Source of the DNA: Gordonibacter faecis
Lineage (GTDB): Bacteria > Actinomycetota > Coriobacteriia > Coriobacteriales > Eggerthellaceae
Direction of reading: 5' to 3'
Length of the DNA: 64,000 nt
Assembly (NCBI RefSeq): GCF_030077735.1
Contig: NZ_JASJEU010000025.1
Span: 62,001-126,000, forward strand
Part shown: piece after piece, positions 26,079-35,495 of the stretch
Position numbering within the stretch: the first letter of the stretch is position 1
Layout: every line of letters starts with the position of its first letter
Made by a program: the position numbers and the translations under genes
The notes under the pieces: model-generated
Databases searched by the model: none
What the model was told of the DNA's origin: nothing
The model's input: only the letters and a program-made list of their open reading frames with translations

Positions 26079-26112
26079 TATAGGATTATATCCAATAATC
26101 GCCAAGAGCCAA
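26079..26112 (-). promoter_or_regulatory. promoter/operator shared with the SSS symporter gene (copy 2)
   Basis: On the minus strand TTGGCT (26107-26112), 16 bases and TATAAT (26085-26090) lie about 39 bases before the ATG. The flanking TATAGGATTATATCC matches the symporter promoter base for base around the -10. Confidence 0.65.
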
Positions 26113-26117
26113 TACTA

Positions 26118-26197
26118 CAAGTCAGTCAGCCCGCGTCGTAAAGTACGGAATGGGGAAAACTTGTGGCGTATTAGTTAGCGCGAAGCGCGTCACACTT
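26118..26197 (+). repeat. single terminal repeat of the MITE-like family
   Basis: AAGTCAGTCAGCCCGCGTCG, then GGCGTATTAGTTAGCGCGAA and GCGCGTCACACTTTT, an almost complete ~80-bp end. It is followed by a nine-bp hairpin GGCAAGGGT/ACCCTTGCC (26215-26235) close to the end of the gene at 26264, which may act as its terminator. Confidence 0.7.
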
Positions 26198-26263
26198 TTG
26201 TGGAGCGGGAGTGCGGCAAGGGTAGAACCCTTGCCCTACGGGGTACCTGTGAAGGGAATTCCG

Positions 26264-27286
26264 CTAGGCGAGTTTTGAGGCATCCACGGCAACGAGGTGG
26301 CCGTGCTCGTCTTCGAAAACGCAGAGGCTACCGTCGCGACTTTCGTAGAGGTTGCGGAAGCGCGAGAATCGCTCAGGTACGGACGGAACATCGGTGGGCT
26401 GTTCAGGCTCCGGCGCAGCGCAGGGAACCTCCTGCTGCTCAGGAACTGGCGCAACAGGCTCAGAAACAGGGGTTTCGGCGGGAACAACCTCGTTTATGGC
26501 TGGGTCAGCAGCGGGAGAAGCTACCACCACAGGCAGGGGTGCTGTATCATCAGGATCTATCATGGGCGGCGTCGACACGGGTGTCGGCTCAGGTTCAGGA
26601 GCAGGTTCGGATGCTGTCGCAGGCTCCGGCACAACCACCATCTCCGGCTCGGCCACAGGCTCTGTAACTGGCACTGTCTCTTGCTCCGAAGCAACCACAG
26701 CCACCTCAGCAGCCACCACTTCCGGCTCAGCCAACTCCCCCATCGTCGCTTCCGCAGGCTTCTCCTGCAAGTTGGGTAGCGGCGGCAGCACGCACGGCAG
26801 GTCAGTCATCGAGCGCAACACCACTCCCGCAGTAGGCCCTTGCGGGTCGAACGTCTCTTCCTCAACATCCGCGCTCACCTCGCGCGGCGCAGGTACGTTC
26901 GCCGTCACAGGCGCGTTCGCCGGCGCAGCAGTCTCCACCGGCGCAGCAACCACATACGCAACAGACCCACTGGCCGCCACCTCGGTGGGCGTGGGGTTTT
27001 CAGCAGCCGCTTCAGCCAAGCCGCCTTCAAGCACCTCAATACCCGAGGCCATCACCAGGTTCTCTGACGCAGGGGCAACACCCAGGCGATTCGCCAGCGA
27101 GATGTTCGACTGCGCGATGGAAACCAGCTCCGTGCCCAAGTCGGACGCGTCGCCGCGGCCCGTTTGCAGAAGCTTCCCAATGTCAAGTACGCGCGACCAC
27201 GAGAGGGCATCCAGGTCCTCTTTGAGCGATGCCACCTTATCAGCCTCGCGCGCGATGCGCTTCTCCGGGCTGTTTCCGAACACCAT
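26264..27286 (-). CDS. hypothetical protein with long Pro/Glu/Val/Ala-rich linker
   Basis: 340 residues. The N-terminal 75 residues are helical and soluble (EKRIAREADKVASLKEDLDA, then a glycine-poor helix VSIAQSNISLANRLG). Residues 85-300 are an extended low-complexity linker dominated by proline, glutamate, valine and alanine (for example EPEMVVVPEPATASEPAPEP). The last 36 residues (RFSRFRNLYESRDGSLCVFE then DEHGHLVAVDASKLA) look like a small conserved beta element. There is no signal or membrane segment. It lies upstream-adjacent to truA on the same strand with 58 bases between. The function is unknown. Confidence 0.65.
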   Translation of the reverse strand: MVFGNSPEKRIAREADKVASLKEDLDALSWSRVLDIGKLLQTGRGDASDLGTELVSIAQSNISLANRLGVAPASENLVMASGIEVLEGGLAEAAAENPTPTEVAASGSVAYVVAAPVETAAPANAPVTANVPAPREVSADVEEETFDPQGPTAGVVLRSMTDLPCVLPPLPNLQEKPAEATMGELAEPEVVAAEVAVVASEQETVPVTEPVAEPEMVVVPEPATASEPAPEPEPTPVSTPPMIDPDDTAPLPVVVASPAADPAINEVVPAETPVSEPVAPVPEQQEVPCAAPEPEQPTDVPSVPERFSRFRNLYESRDGSLCVFEDEHGHLVAVDASKLA

Positions 27287-27344
27287 GAAGCCTCTCCCTC
27301 TGCTGCGGGTATCTAAAATGCGACACCCCAGTATACCAGGCCCA

Positions 27345-28172
27345 TCAGTAGATTACGCGCCAAAACACCAGTCCCTGGGCGGGTGCGTTTTCTCCTGCCG
27401 CCTGGCGGTCGCGGGCCTCAAGCACCTCAGCCACCCAGCCCGGCTTGCGCTGGCCCTTCCCCACCATGACGAGCGTGCCCACCATCGTGCGCACCATGGA
27501 GTGCAAAAACGCATTGCCCACCACCTTGATGGCCATGATATTTTCGCCCATCACCGTCTCGGGGTGAAATGATATCTCACGCACGTTGCGATTCGTGGGC
27601 TTACCTTCCGCAGAGGCCGCCATACAAAAACTTTTGAAATCATGCTCGCCCAGCAGGTGGCGCGAGGCCTCTTCCATGGCCGTCACGTCCAGACCGCCGG
27701 GGATGAACCAGGAGAAGTCCTTCATGAAGATGGGACTCGTGCTGTCCACACACAGGTGGTAGTGGTACTCACGCGCCTGAGCGTCGAAGCGCGCCGAGAA
27801 GCCGAGCTTTTTTGGCTCCACCTCGCGCACGGTAATGCCGTCGTGCGTGAGCGCGTTGAGGGAGCGCCGCAGGCTGGGCAGCGACCGACCGGCAATATCG
27901 ACGTCGTCCACGTCGAAGCTCACCACCTGGCCGAGCGCGTGCACGCCGGCGTCGGTGCGGCCGGCGCACGTGGTTTCCACGTCGCGCTTGAACAGCAGGC
28001 GCAGGGCGTCTTCCAAATCGCCCTGCACGGTAAGTTGGCCCGGTTGGCGCGCAAAACCGCTGAACGGAGCGCCGTTGTACGAGACCGTCAGCGCAAGCGT
28101 GTGGTTGCGCTGACCTTCCGCCGAAGCGGCGGGGGTATGTGAAATGGTTTCTGTATTCATAGCCGCCATCAT
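27345..28172 (-). CDS. truA: tRNA pseudouridine synthase A
   Basis: 275 residues. SYNGAPFSGFARQPGQLTVQ starts the fold. The catalytic motif CAGRTDAGVHALGQVVSF holds the essential Asp. REYHYHLCV and the C-terminal FLHSMVRTMVGTLVMVGKG are also family blocks. TruA isomerises uridines 38-40 in the tRNA anticodon stem-loop. Two start codons are possible (28172 and 28160), with the first 30 residues outside the fold. A GGGCCCG/CGGGCCC hairpin lies just upstream, between this gene and dnaE, so co-transcription with dnaE is partial at most. Confidence 0.95.
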   Translation of the reverse strand: MMAAMNTETISHTPAASAEGQRNHTLALTVSYNGAPFSGFARQPGQLTVQGDLEDALRLLFKRDVETTCAGRTDAGVHALGQVVSFDVDDVDIAGRSLPSLRRSLNALTHDGITVREVEPKKLGFSARFDAQAREYHYHLCVDSTSPIFMKDFSWFIPGGLDVTAMEEASRHLLGEHDFKSFCMAASAEGKPTNRNVREISFHPETVMGENIMAIKVVGNAFLHSMVRTMVGTLVMVGKGQRKPGWVAEVLEARDRQAAGENAPAQGLVFWRVIY

Positions 28173-28261
28173 AAACGAACCGGGCCCGACCGCAAGGCCG
28201 GGCCCTCATGCGCTTGCCAAATTGTTTACTTGCAAAACCGCCCCGTGCGAGTAGGGCTGCC

Positions 28262-31200
28262 CTACGACGCCTTCCAGATGGGAGCGCCGAACAAATCTTG
28301 AATCTCGGCCAACATCACCGCGCTGCGCGCGTCCACGGAAACAGGCAGTTCAGCGCGGAACTTGCGACCGTCGCTCTGGCTCACGAACAGCACCACGCCG
28401 TCGCGTCCCGGATAGGAGCGCAAAATGCGGTTGAGGCGCTGCGAGGTGTTCTGGTTGAAGTCGGCCGACGACACCTTCAGCTCCAGGTGTGAGGGGCGCG
28501 CATCGGCCTCGGAGAGTTCGATGGCCTCCACCTCGAACGCCATAATCTGGTTGCCGCGGTCGTTGTGCTCGAACTTGCCCTTCACCTTTACGATGGCATC
28601 CTCTTGGATGGCCTCGGCATTCTCGTCATACTTGAAGCAGATGCACTCGACGTGTCCGGTGGTGTCCTCCAGGGTGAACGTGGCCATCTTGGTGCCGCGC
28701 TTCGTGAGCTTCGTCACCACGCCGGAAATCATACCCACAAACACGGCGGATTTGATCTCCTTGGTGCGCTCGGCCAAGTCGCCCAGCTGGTATTTCGTCA
28801 TGCGCGAGATGGTGCCCTCATACGGGCGCAGCGGGTGGTCCGAGACGTAGATCTTCATGATCTCCTTCTCGTAAGACAACAGCTGGCGCTTGGGCCATTC
28901 CACGCCGTCGGGCTCGGGCACTTCCTCGTCGAAGCCGGAATCCGGGTCATCGCCGAACAGGTCGAACATGGACACCTGCCCGCGGTCGCGGTCCTTTTGG
29001 CGCTTCGATGCGCTTTCCAGCAGCAGCGTTTCGTCCACGAAGTACATAAGCTGCTTGCGCGTGTAGCCGGTTGAGTCGAACGCCCCGCCCTTGATGAGCG
29101 CTTCAAGCGTCTTGCGGTTGTAGCACTTCGAATCGAGACGGCTCACAAAGTCGTGCAGCGACGTGAACGGGCCGTTCGCCTCGCGCTCGGCAATAATTTC
29201 ATCCGCAACGTTTTTACCCACGCCGCGCACACCCACCAGGCCGAAGCGAATGCCCTCGTCAACCGGCGTGAATTCCGCATTCGACGAGTTGATGTCCGGC
29301 GGCAGCACCGGCGTGCCGTTGTGGTTGCAGCTGGCAATGTAGCGAATGAGGCGGTCGGTGTTGCCCATGTAGCTGGACAGCACAGCGGCCATGAAGTCGT
29401 TCGGATAGTGCGCCTTCAAATACGCCGTACGCATAACCAGAATGGCGTACGCGGCCGAGTGCGATTTGTTGAACGCGTACTTAGCGAACTTCTCAGCGTC
29501 GTCCCAGATCTGCTTTGCAATTTCCAGCGAATAGCCGTTCTCCACCGCGCCCGTGTTCCAGTCTTCCTGCAACCCACGCATGACGTCGAGTTTTTTCTTA
29601 CCCATGGCCTTGCGCAGCTTGTCGGCCTTGCCCGCCGAGAAACCGCTCATGGCCATAGATATCTGCATGATCTGCTCTTGGTAGACCATGGTGCCGTACG
29701 TTTCCTCCAAGATGGGGCGAAGGCGCTCGTCGTAGTAGTGGATGGAGGTTTTGCCGCTGGCCACTTTTACGTAGTCGTCCACCATGCCGGACTCCAGGGG
29801 GCCCGGGCGGTTCAGCGCGATGGAAGCCACGATGTCGGAGAAGCGGCGCGGGGGAAGGCGGGCGAACAGGCTCACGTACAGCGCGCCCTCCACCTGGAAC
29901 AGGCCGTCCATGTTGCCGGAGCGCATGAGTTCGAAGGCACCCTCGTCGTCGATGGGAATTTCCTCGGGGATAACCTTCGTGCCGTAGCGCGCCTCAATGT
30001 TGCGACACGCGCGCGACAGCACACCCAGCGTACGTAGACCGAGGAAGTCCATTTTCAGCAGGCCCAACTCCGGCGTGTAGTGGCCATCGTACTGCGTGAT
30101 GATGCCGCCGCCCTTGGTGTCGCGCTTCATGGGCACGTGGTCGCTCATGGGGTCGCGGCAGATGATGGTGGCGCATGCGTGCACGCCCTCGCCGCGCACG
30201 TGACCTTCGATGGACTTCGCGGCGTCGATGACAGCCTTCACGTCCTCTTCGGTTTCGTAAGCCTTCTTGAGGTCGGGGTTCGTGTCGAGCGCCTTGTCAA
30301 TGGTGATGCCCAACTCATCACCAATCATCTTCGTAATTTTGTCACCCGTGCTGTAGGGGTAGTCCAGCACACGCGCGGCGTCGCGCACGGCGTTTTTCGC
30401 CTGGAGCTTGCCGAAGGTGATAACGCCTGATACGTGGTCTTCGCCGTACACTTCTTTAATGTGTTCGATAACTTCTTGGCGGCGTTCATCCTCGAAGTCG
30501 ACGTCGATATCGGGCATCTCCACGCGCTCGGGCGACAGGAAGCGCTCGAACAGCAGGCCGTTGGACAGCGGGTCAAGGTCGGTAATGCCCATGGCGTACG
30601 CCACGATAGCGCCTGCGGCCGAACCACGGCCCGGGCCAACACCAATGCCCTGGCTACGCGCCCATTCGATGTATTCCTGCACGATGAGGAAGTAGGCCGG
30701 GAAGCCCTGCTGGATGATGACGCTCATCTCGTATTCGGCGCGCTCTTGCGCGTCCTGCGGCACTGGGTCGCCATAGCGCTTGACCAGGCCTTCCTGTACG
30801 CGCTTGCGGAAGTAGCTCTCCTCGGTTTCGCCCTCGGGCAAGGGGAAACGCGGCAAGATGGAGTCGCGCTCCAGCACCACGTTCACCTTTTCGGCCACTT
30901 CCACCGTGGTGTCGCACGCCTCCGGGAAGTCGCGCATAGCCTCGCGCATTTCCTCTTCGGTCTTCATGTAGAACTGGTCGTTCTCAAAGCGCATGCGGTT
31001 GGCATCGTTCATAGCCGAGCCCGTGCCGATGCACAGCATGATGTCCTGGGCGCGTGCGTCCTCGCGCGTGAGGTAGTGGAAGTCGTTCGTGGCGATGGTC
31101 TTGAGGCCCGCCGCACGCGCAACGTCGGTCAGCTGGTGGTTGAGTTCGTTTTGCGTGAGGCCGCCGTCGGTACGGATGCCCTGGTTTTGCAGCTCGATGT

Positions 31201-31723
31201 AGAAGTCGCCCGGCTCAAAGCAGCTGGCGAACTTTTTTGCCCAGGCCACGGCGTCGTCAAACTGGCGGTTATCCAGCAGCTTCGGGATGATGCCCGCGAT
31301 ACAGGCCGACGAGCCAATGATGCCCTTGCCATACTTTTCCAGCATGGAGAACGTCGTGCGCGGCTTGTAGTAGAAGTTGTCGACGTGCGACTCGCTGACG
31401 AGGCGCAACAGGTTGTGATACCCCTCGTTGGTTTTCGCCAGCAGCAGCAGGTGATAGAGCTTCGGCTTGCCATCGCGCTTGAGTTCCTCGTCGGTGGTGA
31501 AGTACACCTCGCAGCCGTAGATGGGCTTCACGCGCTTGCCCGTTTCCTTCTCCACGGCGTCGCACGCGTCGCAAAGCTCCGGCACGCCCGACATCACGCC
31601 GTGGTCAGAGATGGCGACCGCTGGCATGCCCAGGTCAGCCGCGCGTCGCACCATGTCTTTGACGTGCGTTGCCCCGTCGAGCAGGGAATATTCGGTATGG
31701 TTATGCAAATGGACGAATGCCAT
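28262..31723 (-). CDS. dnaE: DNA polymerase III alpha subunit
   Basis: 1153 residues, normal for DnaE1-type replicases. The N-terminal PHP domain starts FVHLHNHTEYSLLDGATHV with VAISDHGVMSGVPEL. The polymerase active site has GVGPGRGSAAGAIVAYAMGI and the Asp pair in VEMPDIDVDFEDERR. Next come the fingers (YALFNKSHSAAYA-like AFNKSHSAAYAILVMRTAYL), the HhH region GVRGVGKNVADEII, and an OB domain near the end (VFVGMISGVVTKLTKRGTKM). It is the catalytic subunit of the replicase in the cytoplasm. It is monocistronic in appearance, with GC-rich palindromic DNA upstream (31800-31919). Confidence 0.97.
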   Translation of the reverse strand: MAFVHLHNHTEYSLLDGATHVKDMVRRAADLGMPAVAISDHGVMSGVPELCDACDAVEKETGKRVKPIYGCEVYFTTDEELKRDGKPKLYHLLLLAKTNEGYHNLLRLVSESHVDNFYYKPRTTFSMLEKYGKGIIGSSACIAGIIPKLLDNRQFDDAVAWAKKFASCFEPGDFYIELQNQGIRTDGGLTQNELNHQLTDVARAAGLKTIATNDFHYLTREDARAQDIMLCIGTGSAMNDANRMRFENDQFYMKTEEEMREAMRDFPEACDTTVEVAEKVNVVLERDSILPRFPLPEGETEESYFRKRVQEGLVKRYGDPVPQDAQERAEYEMSVIIQQGFPAYFLIVQEYIEWARSQGIGVGPGRGSAAGAIVAYAMGITDLDPLSNGLLFERFLSPERVEMPDIDVDFEDERRQEVIEHIKEVYGEDHVSGVITFGKLQAKNAVRDAARVLDYPYSTGDKITKMIGDELGITIDKALDTNPDLKKAYETEEDVKAVIDAAKSIEGHVRGEGVHACATIICRDPMSDHVPMKRDTKGGGIITQYDGHYTPELGLLKMDFLGLRTLGVLSRACRNIEARYGTKVIPEEIPIDDEGAFELMRSGNMDGLFQVEGALYVSLFARLPPRRFSDIVASIALNRPGPLESGMVDDYVKVASGKTSIHYYDERLRPILEETYGTMVYQEQIMQISMAMSGFSAGKADKLRKAMGKKKLDVMRGLQEDWNTGAVENGYSLEIAKQIWDDAEKFAKYAFNKSHSAAYAILVMRTAYLKAHYPNDFMAAVLSSYMGNTDRLIRYIASCNHNGTPVLPPDINSSNAEFTPVDEGIRFGLVGVRGVGKNVADEIIAEREANGPFTSLHDFVSRLDSKCYNRKTLEALIKGGAFDSTGYTRKQLMYFVDETLLLESASKRQKDRDRGQVSMFDLFGDDPDSGFDEEVPEPDGVEWPKRQLLSYEKEIMKIYVSDHPLRPYEGTISRMTKYQLGDLAERTKEIKSAVFVGMISGVVTKLTKRGTKMATFTLEDTTGHVECICFKYDENAEAIQEDAIVKVKGKFEHNDRGNQIMAFEVEAIELSEADARPSHLELKVSSADFNQNTSQRLNRILRSYPGRDGVVLFVSQSDGRKFRAELPVSVDARSAVMLAEIQDLFGAPIWKAS

Positions 31724-31919
31724 ATCTTGTGCCTCGAATCAGTTGTAGATGCGCTCGCTTGTGTCGTTGCCATCATACCAGCAACCGCGGCAGCGTTGTT
31801 CGAACAAATGATGGTTTTCGAAAGGAGGTTGCGGCGCGGGGTGTGGGCGCGCGGCGACAGCGCCCCGCGGGCGTGCGGCGCGGGGTGCACGGCACGCCCA
31901 CACGCCCGGGGCGCACGCG

Positions 31920-33323
31920 TTATGCCGCGATTTCGAACCCTTCCGCGTCCAGTTCCGGCGCGCCCTCGGCGCGGCGGCGCTCCACCAGGCGACGCGCGGC
32001 GGGGATGGACGCAAGCAGCGCCACACCCATGACCACGCTGGCCACAATCACCATGATCCACACCGGCGCGAACGACAGAAATGCGTCGAACATCACGCCC
32101 GACAGCACCGCGCCCACCGCGGCTCCCAGCAGTTCAAACGCTGTCACGATACCCGTCATGGTGCCGAGGTCTTTCTTCCCGTACTCCTTCACCACCATGA
32201 TGGGCGGCGCCACCGTGCCCATGCACGTGGCGAATCCGAAGAAAAGGCAGGCCAGAATGGGGCCCCAGTCGGTGGTCGGGAACAGCAACATGACGCCAGC
32301 CAGCGCCGACGTGATAGTGCCAAGGATGGTGCCCGTGCGCATACCCCAACGGTCATAGATAGCCCCGAGCGCCACCTTCGCCACGATGACCACGGCCAGG
32401 TAGAACGACCACACGCTGCCGGCCCAGAGGGTGGAGTGTCCACCCGTGACCACCTCGGTGCCACCCACGGTGACACTGGTCATGTTGGCAATAGAGTTCG
32501 TGATGATGCAGCCGTTCGTGATGCCCATGGCCACAAACCCCACAACGAGCAGCCAAAACGCGACGCTTTTGCGCAGGGTTTTCCACCCCACCGATACGGT
32601 GACGGGCTTGTCGGGCGAACGATCGGCCTTCGTCTACTCCTCTTGGCCTGCGCCGTAAGGCAGAAGCCCGCGGTCGCTCGGGCGCGTGCTGAACGTGGCC
32701 AGCACCAGCGGAAGCGCCGCCACGAGGCACACCACTGCCAGCAGCAGAAACGCCGCGCGCCAGCCGGACGCTTCAATCATGGCGCTGGTGGCGGGCGAAA
32801 GCAGCACGCCGCCAATGCCCGAACCCGACAGCGCAATGGATACCGCCAGCCCGCGCTTGAGCGTGAACCAGTTCGAAATGACCACCGACACCAAAAGGCG
32901 CGTGCCGGCCACCACCACCATGCCGGCCACCACGCACAGCAGATACAGCTGCCACACGGCCGTGATAAACGAGAGCCCCACCAGCACAATTGAGCTGGTG
33001 AGCACCGTCACCGTGCCCAGCACGCGCGCCGAGCATTTGTCGGTAAGCCGCCCGATGACGAGCGATGCGAACACCGCCACCACCGTGGTGATGGACACGC
33101 CCGTGTTGAACTGCCCCACCGTAAGCCCCAGGTCGCGCACGATGTGCGTCTGGAAGAGCGGAATGCAGTTCACAAACACCGTGTAGCAGGTGGCCATGAT
33201 GAGCAGGCCGCCTGCCACTATCCACCAGCCGAAGAAGAACTTGCCGTGCGGCGCGCCTGTGTTTGCGCCCGCGGTCGCGCCGGTGCTTGCACTCGCAGTG
33301 GCGGGTGCTTTCGTGTCAGCCAT
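31920..33323 (-). pseudogene. MFS transporter (OFA-like) broken by an in-frame amber codon
   Basis: The N-terminal half (32634-33323) begins MADTKAPATASAST and holds six helices starting FFFGWWIVAGGLLIMATCYT, with the MFS motif IGRLTDKCSAR between TM2 and TM3. It ends GQEE at TAG 32634-32636. The same frame continues without interruption (TKADRSPDKPVTVSVGWKTL) into the second six helices, whose recognisable part is 31920-32591 (AFWLLVVGFVAMGITNG, IYDRWGMRTGTILG). The stop lies in the central cytoplasmic loop, so a single CAG or GAG to TAG change splits a normal 467-residue oxalate/formate-antiporter-type protein. Two separately translated halves could in principle assemble, but no ribosome-binding site is evident for the second. 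Confidence 0.85.
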
Positions 33324-33329
33324 GGTGTC

Positions 33330-34787
33330 TCACTTTCCCAGCAGGTTGAGGTGACGAATGAATTCCGTGTAGAAGCCGATGCCGCGCAGGTACGCGTCCA
33401 CATCCAAGCGTTCGTCCTGCCCATGGATGCGCGAGCGCGAATCGCCCGCGAACAAGATGCCCGCAAAGCGGTACGTGCGCGAGCACACGCGGTGGAAGTG
33501 GCGCGCGTCGGAGCAGCTGGATTGTACGTAGGGCGCGATGCCGGCCGTGGGGTACACGCTCGCGATGACGCGGCGCAGGTAGTCAAACGCCGGGTCGCCG
33601 TCGAAGGGCGCGATGGGTGACGGCTCACTGACCTCGAACAACTCGTAGGTGGTGCGATCGTCGAAGCGATCCTTGATGCGCTGGGTGGCTATGTCCACCG
33701 TCTCACCAGGGTCAACGCGCACGTTCACCGTGGCGCGCGCCCGCTTCGGAATAATATTGTGCGCCGGGCTGCCCTCAAGCTGCGTGAGCGCGTAGGTGGT
33801 GCGCACCATGGCGGCCGTCTCGGAGTTGCCCTGCATGATGCGAATGACAAGCGGCCGGAAGAGCCACAGGTTGCCGAACACAAGACGCAACCCGAAGCCG
33901 CCGCGCGCGGCCAACTCGCGGAGCATGGCCGCCACCGGGGCGGACAGCTTCGAGGTGGGCGGGTTCTTTTGCAGCCCGTCAAGACCGGAGATAAGCTTCG
34001 CCGTGGCATCCTTGAGCGACGGCGTAGCTGCGTGGCCACCTTCTGCGCTCGTAGTAATATGTGTGTTGAAGATGCCTTTTTCGGCCACGCCCACGACGGC
34101 GAACTGGCCCTGTATGCCAAGCGGCGGATTGTCGATGACCGCACCACCCTCGTCAAGCACCATATACGGCACGCGCCCGCGCTCTTGCAGCAGTTGCACG
34201 AAGTGCGGCGTGGTGTCGCCGCCGTCCTCTTCGGTATTCGACGAGAACAGATACACATCGCGCGGCGGCACATAGCCCTCGGCCAGCAGTTTCTCGGTCG
34301 CTTCCAGCAGGCCCGCCCAGATGCATTTCGTGTCCACCGCGCCGCGCGCATAGATGGCGTTGTCGGCGATCTCAGCCGCGAAGGGGTCGTGCGTCCACTC
34401 GTCCGCGTTCGCGCTTACCACGTCGTGGTGCGCCATCAGCACCACAGGCGCAAGGTCGCGGTCGGCGCCCTTCCACAGAAGCGCGATGCCGTAGCCGTCG
34501 ACAAGTTCCAGTTCAAGCGCGTCGAACACGCGCGGGTACAGGCGACGCAAGAGCGGCACGAACTCGTCGAACGCGGAGCGGTCGGCGTTGGGGTTGCGCA
34601 AGTCCCACACCGTAGGGCAACGCAGCATTTCCTGGAAGCGCGCAACCGCCGCGTCATCGCCACGCACGTCAGAGGGCGGCAGCGGGTCGCCCACCGGCGT
34701 GGGCTTCAGGCGCACCGCATTCACCACCAACACCACTACCAGCACCGCGATCAGCGCAAGAACAACAGCAAGCACAATCATGAACAT
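33330..34787 (-). CDS. M20 family (carboxypeptidase S-like) metallopeptidase, membrane-anchored
   Basis: 485 residues from ATG 34785-34787, after AGAAAGGG. The N-terminal hydrophobic helix MFMIVLAVVLALIAVLVVVL anchors it. The zinc-peptidase motifs follow: VLMAHHDVVSANADEWTHDP (His and bridging Asp region), IYARGAVDTKCIWAGLLEA, SSNTEEDGGDTTPHFV (Glu pair), the dimerisation lid (SAEGGHAATPSLKDATAKLI) and the last ligand SDARHFHRVCS. M20 enzymes hydrolyse dipeptides or N-acyl amino acids. It is six bases from the broken MFS gene's start, so the two were probably one peptide-uptake or -use operon. Confidence 0.9.
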   Translation of the reverse strand: MFMIVLAVVLALIAVLVVVLVVNAVRLKPTPVGDPLPPSDVRGDDAAVARFQEMLRCPTVWDLRNPNADRSAFDEFVPLLRRLYPRVFDALELELVDGYGIALLWKGADRDLAPVVLMAHHDVVSANADEWTHDPFAAEIADNAIYARGAVDTKCIWAGLLEATEKLLAEGYVPPRDVYLFSSNTEEDGGDTTPHFVQLLQERGRVPYMVLDEGGAVIDNPPLGIQGQFAVVGVAEKGIFNTHITTSAEGGHAATPSLKDATAKLISGLDGLQKNPPTSKLSAPVAAMLRELAARGGFGLRLVFGNLWLFRPLVIRIMQGNSETAAMVRTTYALTQLEGSPAHNIIPKRARATVNVRVDPGETVDIATQRIKDRFDDRTTYELFEVSEPSPIAPFDGDPAFDYLRRVIASVYPTAGIAPYVQSSCSDARHFHRVCSRTYRFAGILFAGDSRSRIHGQDERLDVDAYLRGIGFYTEFIRHLNLLGK

Positions 34788-34887
34788 TTCCCTTTCTCCA
34801 AAACATGCCGCCATTATAGCCCCGCTATCCGCCAACCGGAGCCTTGCAGTTTGCTATGATGGCTATACCTATTAAGAAGGGGAGTCC

Positions 34888-35325
34888 ATGGAACCGATCG
34901 ATCCCGAAGCGCTCGCCGCGCAGGCCGTCGAGATGCATGCCGCAAAATGCAACTGTGCACAGTGTGTTGCCTGCACACTCGCGCCGCTCGTTGGGGCTGA
35001 TGAGGATACTTGCTTCCGCGCAGCCGAGGCGCTCGGGGCTGGTCTGGGCGGCCTCACCGAAACCTGTGGCGCACTCACGGGCGGCGCGCTCATTCTGGGG
35101 CTGGCCAACAGCAGCGGCATTGCCGAGCGCACGAGCAAAGCGGCCACCTACCACCTGGTGCGCCAGCTGGTTACCGCTTTCCGCGAAAAGAACGGCTCCA
35201 CCCTCTGCCCCGAACTCAAAGGCACCACCACAACCCACCTCCTCTGCACCTGCAACGACTGCATCAGGGACGCCGCGTATCTCACCGCCTGCATACTCCG
35301 GGAACAAGAATCAGCGCGTTCGTAA
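34888..35325 (+). CDS. C_GCAxxG_C_C family redox-type protein
   Basis: 145 residues with an AAGAAGGGGAG ribosome-binding site. NCAQCVACTLAPLVG, ALGAGLGGLTETCGALTGGA and the C-terminal CTCNDCIRDAAYL follow the C-GCAxxG-C-C pattern (here C-AQCVAC), a family of all-helical proteins with conserved cysteines thought to bind a metal or act as a redox partner. About eight cysteines are present. It is divergent from the peptidase gene, separated by 100 bases. The precise role is unknown. Confidence 0.8.
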   Translation: MEPIDPEALAAQAVEMHAAKCNCAQCVACTLAPLVGADEDTCFRAAEALGAGLGGLTETCGALTGGALILGLANSSGIAERTSKAATYHLVRQLVTAFREKNGSTLCPELKGTTTTHLLCTCNDCIRDAAYLTACILREQESARS

Positions 35326-35393
35326 CCTTGCTATCCTGAGCACTCGGAGTCGCGACACGAAGCTAGCGCCTCTCTGTCATCCTGAGCGAATGC

Positions 35394-35464
35394 CCTCGTC
35401 ATAATGCTAGGAAGCCGAATGTCCCTTGGCGTAATCGGTAGCGCGAAGCGCGTCACACTTTTTC
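35394..35464 (+). repeat. single terminal repeat of the MITE-like family
   Basis: CCCTCGTCATAATGCTAGGA, then TTGGCGTAATCGGTAGCGCG and AAGCGCGTCACACTTTTT. It sits in the tail-to-tail gap between the C_GCAxxG_C_C gene and the HTH gene. Immediately before it is TGTCATCCTGAGCG (35376-35389), the arm of the other repeat type found whole at 62915-63047. Confidence 0.65.
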
Positions 35465-35495
35465 GCGCGGGTGGCTGCTCTCCACTACTCCCTGC

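Noticed and set aside
26160..26200. CRISPR array because of repeated GCGCGAAGCGCG-type sequences across the window
   Set aside because: Copies are tens of kilobases apart, inverted in pairs and without regular spacers or cas genes.
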